A stretch of DNA of 64,000 bases. Source: Rotaria macrura. Taxonomy: Eukaryota; Rotifera; Eurotatoria; Philodinida; Philodinidae. Under the pieces are notes generated by a model that had not been told where the DNA came from, made no database searches, and was given only the letters and a program-made list of their open reading frames with translations. Position 1 is the stretch's first letter, and the number at the start of each line of letters is the position of its first letter. A program made the translations under genes and the position numbers. Location of the stretch: assembly GCA_900239685.1 (NCBI GenBank), contig OENT01000545.1:1-64000 (forward strand), in the 5' to 3' direction. Shown piece after piece: positions 36,361 through 48,674 of the stretch.

Positions 36361-39300
36361 TTATACTTTCACAACATATGTATCAATGCTAAGTATGTCT
36401 TGTTGAACAATACTTTCGAGAACAAAATCAATTGATAAAATTTTTATTTCAAAATCTGTATTGTTGTGTTTATGTAAATCTTTTAGTAATAATTTATCTA
36501 TATCACATGTTAGAATTAAACAATTGGGAATTTTCGTGTGTTCATCATAGGTTGTTAATTGTTTAATTGTTGGAAATTGACGACGTACATTACCTCCATG
36601 AGCGTAGATTATAGATTTCAATGTTATTTGCGATGGCTGAACACTTGGTGTTAAGAAAAATGTATAACCTGTAAATAATGGTCGATTTTTACGTGATACA
36701 CGTTTATCAAGGGATTGTTTTAACAGATTTCTTGGTGGTTTTAATTCATCATCAAGTAACCAATCAGATTCTTCAACAGGTAGAAAACTACTTGCGTCGT
36801 TACACTTATCTAACCATTTTTTATTTAATATATATGAAACATAACCCATACATTCAAATAATTTCTCCGTACGTAAAAATTTATTCATAATTAAATGTGT
36901 TGTATAATGTGGTAATGTTGAAATTTTCCCACCTAACGATTTAATTATTGTTTCATAATGGTTTAATGTTTTAGCATTAAAACCGCTAAGCATAATTAAT
37001 AATGGACCACTATGCGTTATTGCTGCATCAATCAATGGATTTACTGATTCACCATAGGAACTTTTCATATAATCGGTATCATCTGATGAATATTGTTGTT
37101 CATTATGACGACGTAATGCTGTATTAAGCATATCATCCGATACACGTATGGGTTGTGACCATGGTAAAAGTAACTCATGAACAAAGCTTTGATCAAATGA
37201 AAAATGATCTACAGTTGGTGTACCACTAAGACGTCGAAAACGATCATCTAACGGTTGTTTAAGAGCACTTTGATTGCCTAAGAATAATTCTGATAACCAT
37301 AGACCATTGACAACAGGTATGGACCATTCTAAAGCTTTTAAATATTTTTCACTAGTTCCACTTTCACGTGCAATTAAATGTGTATGCCATCGACCTAAAT
37401 GACCAGAATATTTACCACCTAATGATCGTATCATATAACGAAGACGAGCACGTTCAAGACCTAAACAGACAAATGGAATCAGTTTAGACTTTTTCTTTTT
37501 GTTAAACAATTCGGATTTCAGTAGAACTCCATCCATATTTGATTCATTCATTCTTCTACAAATTTCCTATTATCGAAATACAATAGAGTAGATTACATGA
37601 AATACTTCTAATCTCGAAGAAAACATTGCAAAACACATTTCTTCAATTTTGATGAAAATAACCGAAACTATCCATTAACATCAAATCTCTTTAATACTAT
37701 CATTATTACTATATTCGTTTTTGAAGAAATATAACCGTGTACGAAATGTAATTTCAAACAATGAGAGCAGTTTGTTTTTTATTATTTTCACTGCCAACTA
37801 TATCTATCAATAGAGAATATACTAATACTATGAAAAGATTTTTAACATCAACTGTTACTAATAAAAAGAATCTTCTACTCGTTTTTCATGGTAGTTAAAA
37901 ATACAATTTCATTCGTTACAATCGGAAAAAAATTGGCAACCATTCCTTTGAATTATGTCTTGTAAATGAATAATAAGCAATCAATTCTGTACATTTGATT
38001 TCAATATTGGTTGGGCGAAAAGAATTTTTCCTTTCAGTTACACATCTTATAACTCATGAAATACTATCAATATATGCATACGTACCTTCAAATCCAGTAA
38101 TAGTAATAAAAGACTTTGCTAACGGCATTTTTTCCGGTTCGTTCGGTTCATATGGTGATGGATAATGAATTGCTAAATTAGGAACGAAAAGCTTCTTCCT
38201 TTGCAATACATCATTTAACCAATGTGCTGTAACCATTCGAACGCTTCCACGTTTTGAAACTTGTCGAAATAGATCACTCGTAGAATAAGCACATACAAAA
38301 TGTGTTAAATTTAGACTCATAACATCATTGGTTATGATAGCACCATGTTTTGTTATTGTTTGTGACCATGTTGACAGATCATTCTTTGATACCGTAGTTG
38401 AATATTCACGTTCATCGATATAAATAATACAACCTAATAAACATTGTGATGATGGTATGCGTTCATGTTTATCTTGTAATGAATAATTTAATTCGTATGA
38501 AAGTGTTTCTGGCGGTGCATGTCGAGATAATTGTAAAGTTGTTTTATAATTAGCTAGATTAGCTGATACCGATGGACGAATTAATTTTTCTTCGAATGTT
38601 GCTATTGAACTCTGGTTATCTCTATTTGATGATGATTGACCATTGTGACTATTGCTTAAGCTAAATTTCGAATTACGCTGCGTTGTTGCAGCTGTCAATG
38701 AACGTTTCGATAGAAACGATTTTGTTTGCGATGTATCCTTAAGAAAATATAGATGTCAATGCACATTTTGTGTGTATTCAGAATATTACATCATTATGTG
38801 TTAATGACAAGAAAAAAATGAGACTATGAAAGAAGATGTGAATGTTAAAAGAAGATCTTTTTTAATCTGACAAGAATCTCTCAAGTTGTTTGTTGAATCT
38901 CTAGAGAGGACTTACTTTTGTTGATGAACGTTCATCATTAGATCGAACATTAGCAATATCATCATCATCATTATCATCAATATCCATAGATTCATTTGAA
39001 ATTTTAAGTAAATCCGGATGATAATTTGATTCATCAAACAAATGATTTTCATTTATGCAGTCAACGATCCAATCAGGTGTTATTAAATGAACCTTGTCTG
39101 ATTGAATTTCATATGCATCTTGAAGACGTTCATCCATACCTTCATGATTATTATTCGTATCACCTAGTTTATAATTTGTTGGTAATGGTGACGCACATAT
39201 AATATGTGTACAAACAAAACTATCTAGATTTGCAATCCATCGACCACCATAGTATGTAGCCAATGCGTAAATTTTGCTATGATCTTCATTTAATAAATTA

Positions 39301-39671
39301 GCATTGGCAAATGTACACGAATGAAATAAACGTTTCGGATTATTTTCATCAACCGAATTGCTACTAGTAGTATTTTTAATATTGGTATTATTTTCACTAC
39401 GATATGAATCGACTGGCAATATTGTATTCGATTTTAAACATGCTGTTATCCAATCCGATGTTACAATAGGTGTTTGATAAATTTCAATTGCTTGTTCTAG
39501 TTCATTTTTATTACTTTCAAAATCATCGCATATAACATGTGTAGTTTTTTCAGTTAAATAGAATGAACGTGTAGCACCATGTTGTTTGAATTCGGTTTCA
39601 ACAGCAGAATCCCGAAAACCAGTTGTAAAATATTTAATTGATGAAAATAATTTCGAATCATTGGTCGACAT
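36361..39671 (-). CDS. PAXIP1: PAX-interacting protein 1 / PTIP, six-BRCT protein, 3 exons
   Basis: Exons on the - strand are 39671-38916, 38737-38086 and 37460-36361. Joints are in phase (0 and 1) and give 835 aa. BRCT repeats in order: two at the N-terminus (FTTGFRDSAVE..VTSDWITACL; CTFANANLL..YYGGRW..ITPDWIVDCI), a linker, two central (LLGCIIYIDER..VTAHWLNDVLQRKK; FITITGFEG|LERARLRYMIRSLGGKYSG..WLSELFLG), and two C-terminal (IMLSGFNAKTLNHYE..KKWLDKC; FTGYTFFLTPSVQPSQITLK). The order and the VTAHWLN/ITGFE/LGN spacing match vertebrate PTIP, which bridges MLL3/4 complexes and DNA-damage signalling through phospho-binding by BRCT5-6. The Gln-rich block of the vertebrate protein is absent, which explains the shorter length. 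Confidence 0.9.
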
Positions 39672-42600
39672 ATTTCATAGAGATTGAAAGCAAACAAATG
39701 AGAAGAGAAAGGAACGATTGAATGAAGGATGACGGCCATATTTGTTTATTTCTCTCGTAGGAGTGCATATGCATGGCAATGCACTTTGACTATTTATTTC
39801 GATATATATACGTATATAGATAATATATAAATTTCAAAAGATTTCAAATATTTTTCTTTTCTTTCTAGAAATTTCTTCAAAAAGAATTCGATCAATATTT
39901 ATTTGTTTTACTCGTTGAGTATGACTCATTCACATGGGGCTTTGTCTATAATGATTGGTATTGTTGATTCATTTTATGAGTGAAAACGTGATGGAATTCT
40001 ACTTGATTAGTATGAATTGCATGTGAGATCGATGATGAATTAACATTTGATGCGAGCATAAGTTAAATGAATTTATGTCGAAACTTGATTCATGCTAAAT
40101 GATTCATAGACAGCGACAATGGGAGTTTCTCAAGTTTTGACAGTCAATACTTATTTCAGGTGACTAAACATTTATAGTAGCTAGTATCAAATAATTCCAA
40201 ATATGCTTCTGGAAAGTATGAGTTGATCATAGTTATGATCTAGAGCTTTCAATCATAACCATATATTCTTATTTGTAATGTTAATTAAAAGAAAACATTG
40301 GAGAATGTTTCTTACATTCAGGTGGCATTGAATTTCGATTAAATAAGGAATTTCATTCGATTAATAGTCGAATCAATATTTCAACACACTTCACGTACGA
40401 TAAACTGTTAAGACTATCAAGTTTCAGAAGAATGTTTTCTCTATAAATAATCAGATTATATTTATCGTAAAGGTTTTTTCTTGATCAGTTTACTTTTAAT
40501 AATGAAAGCTAAAAAACATGTATCTCATAGACTTTATTCAATTTTTGGTTTCTATGAGATAAAAGTGCAAATAATCGTTTATACTATTTGATGTATTAGT
40601 TCCACAAATTATTTATTTATTTTGCGGTTTTTATAGACGACGGTTGTAGATTTTAGATCTTAAAAAAAATTTTTTTGTCAAACTGTATCTACAATAGATT
40701 CTGACGAACATGCTATCGAGCTATCTAATTTCAATTCAAGTTACAAATAAAAAAGGAAGATAAAAATACAACAGAGGAAAATCTAAGGTTTATATAATAA
40801 TCTGTTCATGATGGTATTAAAAAACGAACGTCAACATTTGGTATCATGATCAAAGCCATGTTTTTTCTCCACCCGACATCATTTGCATGGGTTTAAATCA
40901 TTTCAGAAATACTTACATAAATGAATATAGAGTTTATTGAATGGACTGATTTCTTATTCATGAATCATACGAGCAACGATCCCGGGGTATAACATTCTCA
41001 TTGATGGAAACATCAGTCGCGATACTGACGTAGATTATTATGGTCACGAGGTGATCATCGGATTTATTTTTATTTTTATTAATTGTTCTATCATATATTC
41101 TATAAACTAGCTTCATAATTTACTTGATAGAAAACGATTTCTACATTGAATAGTAACAATTTAATAATGAGAATGTACTGCAGTGTAATGTAATTGAAAA
41201 TTTGACTTTCTATTAAGCATCAGAAATGTAGTACGAATAAGTAAGGCATGCTAAAGATACATAAAAGATTTAAATGCACTTTTTACAATACGAGTCAAGT
41301 GCTCCTATGCAAATATTGTAAGTTACATTCAAATTCTTGAAGAAATCTGGCTGCTTCAATTTATTGAAGTACGCCTATCATCGATAGATTTATGCTTAGT
41401 AGAATATCAGTACTTGCCATAGACTTCAGTAGCTATCGATCGAACGTAATCTCGCTTTATAAAATATCTGATGATATTATTGATGCTTGACGTTGTAGAA
41501 TGATTTCATCAAGAAGAAGAAGAAACTGCAATATCTGATAATCAATTTAGATGAAGTATAGAATGTTTTGAAAAATATGACTATCGGAATTCACTCATAG
41601 GATTAGTGATTTTTAATAAAGATAACAGAGAAATTAACCGAAAATAGGTCTGACTATTTTCAATGAATTTTAGAAGTTATTGAGAAAGTGGTTTAAATGA
41701 TATATTGGTTGAAACAATAGAACTCTTCTTTCTTATTCGAGAATAAAATTTGAAATGCTGCTGTCAAACAAATCTACCTATAATCATAGGACAGTCGTCC
41801 TTTATTAGGACCGACAGGGTCGTGGGGAAAATAAATAAGGAATTAATTAAAAAATCATAGAACAGTTTTCTGAGTGACACAACTAAGGATATGGTTAAGT
41901 TCCACAGTATTCAACCATGAATATTATTGAACCCGATTGATTCTATTAGTGGACGGATCTTTTTACTAAATAGAGTTTCAAGATGAAGAAGCCACAATTT
42001 TGCTATATTCCTAAATCAGTTGGATGGCTGAGTACACAAACTCATGTTTTTTGTTGATCAATGAGCTACACGATTGTTACAATAATCATGATTCAGGTTT
42101 CATGTAGTAGATGAAATGCTTCGATTTACTTGACTTTGATAGGTTCGCAAGGGGAAACATTGAATAAGATAATCAAGTTGCCGTTGTGTTTCTGAGTGAG
42201 AATATCCATCTGATGTGTCGTTCTATTAAGAGACTATTCACAAGCACATTCATACTGGCACCAAGCTCTTCTTAGCCATTTCCGGGGTGATGTAGTACTG
42301 TTATCGAGCTCAAAGTACATGCACTTAGTCGAAATCTACTTGGAAATCACTATGAACAGGTCGAAAAATGCTTCTGGGCAAATTGTGTTAGTTTGTATGA
42401 AAGGTGTTTTTATTTGCCTTTGTCTTTTGCAGTAATTAGCATTTTAAGCGATGTTATAAGGCCTTTTATGATGATAACAGATCGTCGAAACGTACGGATT
42501 GTATCTTGTTCCAGCAGGGAAGCAGTAGATTACACTTGGAAAGTTCTCAGGAGTGAATTTTAGCAAGAAATATCCAAATTCTAACCTAAGATAGCCTGTA

Positions 42601-43039
42601 CGTTTAAAACGAAAAGTAGAGTATAGAATTTTCCAGTGAAAAACAGTCTAACAATATGGAAGATCCAAAACTTTCTGTAATTTCTTCGATTCATGAAAGC
42701 TATGAAAGCAACTCAAGTAGTATTATAACACCAGATCCGTCTACAGATCTGTTCTGATTCTGTCTTTGGCTGTGCTAGATGCGGTATATCATTCTCTATC
42801 CAATGTTATAACTTTAGAACAGAGTCATCGGCCGAGAAAACGCGGGTTCGGGACAAAACACAGTCCTAAAATGTTATTTTTGAGAGTAATTTCTCTCCAG
42901 ATTCATCATCGGAACTGTTGTCATTCTCTACTTTGTCGTACAAAATGCTGAATTTGATTTTCTATCGGATGTTACATTCTCCGGAGATTTTTCGAACAAA
43001 AATTGGGGTCCAAAGTGCGTGGGTGTGTGCCGGATGTGG
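39672..43039. other. Long intergenic stretch, no intact gene seen
   Basis: AT-rich with short frames only. A 33-codon acidic, Ser-rich frame begins at 42658 (MEDPKLSVISSIHESYESNS), and nearby frames at 42766-43100 contain basic RPRKRGFG and Cys-rich pieces. These look like fragments of a dead gene just outside the inverted arm at 43040, but I cannot name it. Confidence 0.4.
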
Positions 43040-43575
43040 ATGTAAGCATGAAGGAAACGCCCAAACCGACTCCCTTACTTATTCGATGAAGGCAAATTGA
43101 TGAATGATCCACCATTAGTAGTAAAGAAAGACGATTCCCTGATACATACATTGATCTTAGTAAACAGATATTATTTAAGGGAATTGATGAAACTGTAAGC
43201 TAAGAGATGTGATCTTCTTCAGCTATCAATTCATTGCTTTAATGAAATTTTCCGAAAACTATCGATAATAATAGAATTAACAACCTCAAATACACCATTG
43301 ATATTGATAAAGAATGTATCAATGATTATACATCTCAAATAGCGGGTCGATCAACTTGACAATCTGAATCAAAATCAAACATAAGATATGTAATCTGATA
43401 TAAAACATGAAGTTAGAAGGGTGTGGATGGGTGTACGGGTCATTAAAAATTATTATCCACATCCACTGACACCCGCCCTTATTGCATGCATACCTTTCAG
43501 TTAAATTGTTCCATCTTTCACCCTTTCCAGGATTTGGAGACTGCTACGAGAGAAATCAGAAATCATGTGTACAAA

Positions 43576-43874
43576 CCCAGGTCAAACAGAACGATCCGTA
43601 AACGGTCGTATACGATGAAAACACGGCCCATTACGGCGTCGTATTATCCCGTTTTAACAAGGTCAGTAATACGGCCGTATGATGTATAGAATACGATAGT
43701 ATTGCGCTGTCTTTACGAGGGTTTTACGGCGTATATACGGTGTCCGTGTACGTCCGTAATACTGACCTTGTTAAAACGCCATAATACGGCTTAAAACGGT
43801 CGTTTAACCGTGCTATACGATGTAAAAACGACCGTTTACGATACTGTAGCGGTGGCCGTTTTGGTTGACCTGGG
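43576..43874. mobile_element. Palindromic foldback element (CCCAGGTCAA ends)
   Basis: The 299-bp imperfect palindrome starts CCCAGGTCAA and ends TTGACCTGGG. Arms share CGTAAACGGTCGT, CGTTTTAACAAGGTCAGTA and TACGG words, and the whole is rich in TACGG/CCGTA. A decayed relative is at about 46735-47280. It lies just upstream of the VWD-like coding sequence; the open frame through it is a chance continuation. Confidence 0.75.
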
Positions 43875-44007
43875 AAGAGGGAAAAAACTTTCGATTTCGT
43901 TTCAGAAAGTTATTCTTCGTCAAAAAGTAAACAGCATTGGAGAGAGAGTGGGTTTTTTTCTTCTGTCTTACTCTCCCAACTTGCTTTTAATACAAGTAGA
44001 CATTCTG

Positions 44008-45146
44008 ATGAATCTGATTGGATTTGAAAACATCAACGAGAATGAAAACGACCCAATCTATTCTCTTTTCCCATTGCTACGTGGCCAACGCAGTGACGCA
44101 AGAAGCATGCCATCGTTCTTTGATGAACTTGCCGCCTTATACCGCGCAAGATTCCCGGACACTGTCCAAGCACAGGGCTATGGTGACCCGCACTATATCG
44201 GTTTTAATAACCAAAACTTTGACCGCATGCCAGAAATGGATGCTCTCCTCTTCAAAAACGTGGCTAACGATTTCGAGATACATGCTCGTCATGCCAAGGT
44301 TAGTTCGACACAAGGAAGCCCAACTGTAATGACAGCTGTCGCTATCAAAGTGAAATTACAGCTCATTCAGTACAATGCCACTGATAGTAGTTTGTTGGTA
44401 GACGGACAACCATGTCAATTTAGCCCGGATGGCAGCTACGCAGCATTCAAGGAGACAGAGACAACCATTGCTCGAGAAAATACGAGTAAATTCGATATCT
44501 ATACGAGTGTTGGAGCTAGAATAACTATTTATAACTGTGGTGGCTACAATCTGAACGTCACCCTTACAATACCTCGCATCGTTGCTGAGAACGCTGAACC
44601 AAGATTATTTGGAAAGCTTACTGGTGAGCATGGACGAGTTATTCCGGTGACAGGACTATTCTCAATTAAACTGCCTATAGCAGCCATGAGTCACACCTAG
44701 GCTCTGTTACAAAAACTGATGCTAAAATTCTCAACAAGGAGATATCGAGAGCGGAGGCTGAGGAGATTTTACTTAAGAAAGGATTTAGCCCACATATCCA
44801 CAAGGCAACTTTTGAGAATCTTGTCTTTGATTATCTCAATACGCCAGACGAACTTCGTGACAGATTAATAGAGCATAATATCGAACCTGTAAAACATCAA
44901 GTCAAAGCGAGACAGGAGCAGATTCAAATACAAGAGAAGATGGGATACATCGGCGGTTCTTTTGACATGGTTGAGAGCGATGATACCAGCGGCTATCTCG
45001 AGCGTCTCGAGAAACGAGTGAGTGCATTGGAGATAGCAGTCCAAATTAAACCTGTGACGACATTGCAGAGTGCTGGTCGCTTGGAAAGTTTAGAGAGAAG
45101 AATCGATAGTCTCGAGAAATGGTGTCACCGAAAAGATACTGAATAG
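44008..45146 (+). CDS. VWD-like domain plus coiled-coil protein, 2 exons
   Basis: Exons 44008-44623 and 44701-45146 are joined by a 77-nt GT..AG intron (donor GTGAGC, acceptor CACCTAG) that repairs what would otherwise be a -1 frame change; 353 aa. Residues about 55-215 resemble a von Willebrand type D domain: GYGDPHYIGFNNQNFDR, NDFEIHARHAK, VAIKVKLQLIQYN, VGARITIYNCGGYNLNVTLT and LFGKLTG in place of the usual GLCG. Most VWD cysteines are absent. The C-terminal 120 residues are charged, with a coiled-coil (YLERLEKRVSALEIAV, LESLERRIDSLEKW). Codons are more GC-rich than in neighbours. The start is uncertain: there is an open hydrophobic stretch before 44008, and an upstream signal-peptide exon could be missing. 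AATAAA at 45543 may be the poly-A signal. Confidence 0.65.
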
Positions 45147-45542
45147 ATGACTGTAGCAATCCAAGCGGATGACTCATATAGCCATAACAATAATGTCCTA
45201 ACGGCCATATTTCTGTTGTTGTTTTGATGTTTTGTCCTTGCCTTATGTTGTTGTTGTTGTTATTAGTACTTTGCATTTTGTTCACTACTAACGTACGTTT
45301 TCTCTCTCTTGGTCTCTCTATAAAAATGACTAACAAAACACTCTACAGGTGTGCTTTTCGATATAGAAATAAACATTACCTATAACCATCCTTATGCAGT
45401 CTCGATCATCAGCAGTCGTCACAATGACCTAGCTCTTTCTACTATAAGGTCAGCTGATTCTCCAAATCTGAGATTCTTCTTTTCAATCATTTTAATTTCT
45501 TGTTCTTCCCTTCATTTAATTTTGTTCGACTGAGAACCGTTC

Positions 45543-45548
45543 AATAAA
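45543..45548 (+). promoter_or_regulatory. Candidate poly-A signal of the VWD-like gene
   Basis: AATAAA lies about 400 bases after the stop codon; the nearer 45369 site, also AATAAA, is an alternative. Positional inference only. Confidence 0.35.
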
Positions 45549-46734
45549 GTTCTATTTATGCCAGTTTTATGAAAGTTTTATCTCGAAAATAATCCTTTGG
45601 GTGTGCGCGTTTGAGTGTGAAGTGCAGTGATGGAATCGGTTCGTGGCCTTTTGACACTGAACCGAAGGGCCTGGACGTGATTGGATATGGCTACCAATTT
45701 CGAACTGAATCGTACCAGTTACCACCCATCTAACTTCATCTTTTATGTCTGCCTACATATTTTCTGTTTGATTTTGATTCAGATTGTCAAGTTGATCGAC
45801 CCGCTATTTGAGATGTATGATCATTGATAAAGTCTTCATCAATATCAATGGTATCTTTAAGGTTGTTAATTCTCATATTATTGCTAGGTTTTAGAAAGCT
45901 TCAATTAAAGAAAGAATCTTTTTTTTTCTTTCCTACTGAGGGCGAATCATTCATTAAGTTGTCTCCATCGGATAAGTAAGGGTGTCGATGTGGTTGCTTC
46001 CTTCATGCCCACGTCGAGAAAGTGATACCCCATTGAGCGACATCCTGTGTTGATTCTCAACAGGGTTGCTTTCGATGCAGAATTGTACACTGAATACAAT
46101 GGCGTAGGTTTCAGAGAGACTTATTTAGGAAAACTTGGGGGTACCTACGAAAGAACGCCTCCTAATCTTGTTAATTGTTTGTGTGAGTGTTTGAGTTATT
46201 TTCAGTTTGGGTGTAAAACTTCACATGCATCCACAACCCATCATTAATTGATTAACCACTTCTAATAAGTTTAAGACGATCATCATCCAGTTCAATGTTA
46301 AGTTGTCATGATTCATTTGTCACATGCTGAGCTTCGCAACAATCTGGAAAAAAGTACTGGTTTAACAAAATATTTAGCGTGTAAGATGAAATTTCATCAG
46401 AATTAATAAGAAAATTACTCGTCATATGTCTTTTTCATCTGATTAATTTTATCGGTAACTAGATTCAATGACTTTTATTACACTTCACCAGTATTTTCTT
46501 TAAGCGTTTAATTGTCGAGTCAAAAATCATTGCATGTTAATGAATAAAATTAGGTATTTCTTCATAATTTCTCGTAAATAATTTTGACCAAACTACTCTG
46601 ACGTTATTCTAGATAAAGCATCTTTTATTTTGGTTAAATAGATGTCTATTCCCAGAAAGCAGGTAACGGTTCTACATAAATTACTTCTACTTCACTGTGA
46701 GTGACGGTACTTTCACCATACTTTCCCCCTGTTC

Positions 46735-47285
46735 CTATCGTATAGAGACCGTATATGACTGTATTTCCATTCAAATACGGTCGTAAATCATGGACCTGGT
46801 TTTAAGAACTGTAACTAGTGGCGTAACCAGAGGGGGTTAGGGGGCTCAGTCCTCTTCTACATGCGTCTTTCCCCCCCCCCCCGTGGAAAACATGAAATCC
46901 TGTGAAAAACAATATTAAGCCCCCCCCCTAAAATTTTTTCTGGTTACGCCACTAACTGTAACCCGGAGAATTATTTTGGTCGTCTGAAACACCACCGCGA
47001 ACGGCCTGAAACGGCTATAAGAAGAGATAAAATTGCATTAATTCTCATCTTATTCCAAACTAATCCGTCAACTCGTTTTACGAGCCGTTTTTCTTTGTTA
47101 GAACACAACCATCGCTTTTAAAACTATATTCTCTTCGTTTTCCCAGCTGGCGAAAGCGGTGGCGTTTTTCAACGTTTTACATCTTTTTTTACGCCGTTTC
47201 AGGTCGTTTACGAGCCGTTTTCTTCCATTCCGGTATTTTACTTTTTAGAACCGTATACGAATAGTTTTCTTTCTTCTCGGTGGTG
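46735..47285. mobile_element. Decayed second copy of the palindromic foldback family
   Basis: Shares with 43576-43874 the words ATACGGTCGTAAA, GGACCTGG, CGGTGGCG and CCGTATA. Internal inverted pieces are GAACGGCCTGAAACGGC versus GCCGTTTCAGGTCGTTTACG and repeated ACGAGCCGTTTT. It is split by the 139-bp hAT-type MITE at 46816-46954. Confidence 0.5.
46816..46954. mobile_element. hAT-type MITE with 8-bp target duplication
   Basis: The 139-bp element has perfect 16-bp inverted ends TAGTGGCGTAACCAGA / TCTGGTTACGCCACTA and is flanked on both sides by ACTGTAAC (46808-46815 and 46955-46962). GTGGCG-type termini and an 8-bp duplication are typical of the hAT superfamily. The inside has G- and C-runs, including a run of about 14 C. 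It is non-coding and nested in an older foldback copy. Confidence 0.9.
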
Positions 47286-48674
47286 ATCTCGTACAATATT
47301 GATAAAATGCTACACATTCTTTCTTTTGCTTTTCTTTATGAATAATCTATTGCTTCCCAGATTATTGAAGCCGATCGGATCTGATCAAATCTAGTTGTCG
47401 GGATGAATCTCCTGCGGTTGAATAAAACTTGTAATTTTTCATCAGCTAGCATATTATCGATATTCATAGCAACCTTTACTCATCAAGTAGAATAACTAAC
47501 TACTGCATCATGCATATGAGAACCGCTTCGTGGAATTCACCGAGTAGAGGGAAAGAGTAAAAGATGAATCAAGGCGCCAGGAAAGTCATAATGGAGGAAC
47601 AATGGAATTCACTTTTAATAATACATGGAGTGTCCATATTTTATCAAGACGCAATCCTATTGGTCCTCGATTAAGACGATTCTGTGGCTTCATTTCATTT
47701 TAAACCGTTTCCTTTAATTCGATGGATCCCTTTATTCGGTGCCCACACATGTATTTAACTGAATTCAAACTGAGAGAGATGCCGTTTCCTGCGTAAAAAA
47801 ACGTAGTTTTCTCATGTATCGTTCAGAAAAATTTTTAATCGAGCATGAAGAATCTGAATACGTAGCATCCAAAAACTATCATATTGTTTGTCGTTGTACT
47901 GAAAGGTGAATATGCATACTAATGCACTTTGATAGTTTATTTATTGGATTATATTAAAATGAATCGTTTTTCGATCAAGTAATTTGATTTGGAAGTCAGT
48001 TGTGTTTTTCGAGAAAATAACTCGACAATAGTATTGCTAGAGTAATACGCAATGTTGCCTTTTAAAAATCGAATGATTCATGGACAAGGTTTTATATTTG
48101 TTGATGCATTTATTGATTCATTTATCACATGACTGTATTTTTTAAAACTTTTTTACCATCATTCAAGTTACTTTTAGATTCGAAAAGTAAGGCTTTTTAC
48201 TTGCACTTCGAATTGCAACTGCTTCTGAACAGGGATGTCTTATACTCTGCAAACAAGTGAATGCCATGAATGCATTCTTAATTGCTCAATGGACCAATCA
48301 AGCTTATGAGTGCTATTAAAATGATGACGGCTAAGATATATTCTTAGGATTGAGATGAAAGGAAATAAGATGCCAACAGAAGTTTGTTGAGAAAAACAAT
48401 CAGAAAATTTTATTTTATCCTACTATGACAACATTGTGTGTAACATATCAGTGACAAAGACATTGTGATGAGTCAAAACGTCATACTTCACGATACTGAG
48501 TTGTTGCAATCCAGCGCACTTTTATTTGAATTAAGAAAAAAATAATAATCCTATTTTACTTTTCATGGATTAAATACACCATATATCAAAAAAATAGATG
48601 AAAACGACCCGAACTCTTTACATATTTAGCTATATATTTGCTCTTTCATGATTCAGATATAATTAATACTTATC
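47286..48674. other. Intergenic, no gene seen
   Basis: AT-rich; includes the promoter side of the PRADC1-like gene. No motif recognised. Confidence 0.4.

Larger units (their letters stand above)
43040..46012. mobile_element. Unit bounded by inverted arms, carrying a VWD-like gene
   Basis: The left arm 43040-43425 and right arm 45722-46012 are reverse complements with moderate divergence. They share ACATCTCAAATAGCGGGTCG, then ATCAACTTGACAATCTGAAT, CAAAATCAAACA, and TGAAGTTAGA; outer parts share GGCATGAAGGAA-like, CCCTTACTTAT and GATGAATGAT words. The left arm carries about 90 extra bases. The 2.3-kb interior holds a foldback element and the VWD-like gene. This could be a composite transposon or two unrelated copies of one repeat in opposite orientation. 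No transposase or target duplication was seen. Confidence 0.5.

Noticed and set aside
43810-44007. N-terminal extension of the VWD-like protein
   Set aside because: This part starts inside the 43576-43874 foldback element, so the frame there is probably chance; the ATG at 44008 is the first outside it in a coding-like context.
44624-44700. Programmed -1 frameshift between the VWD-like part and the coiled-coil part
   Set aside because: No slippery heptamer lies in the overlap, while a 77-nt intron with GTGAGC donor and CACCTAG acceptor restores frame exactly.
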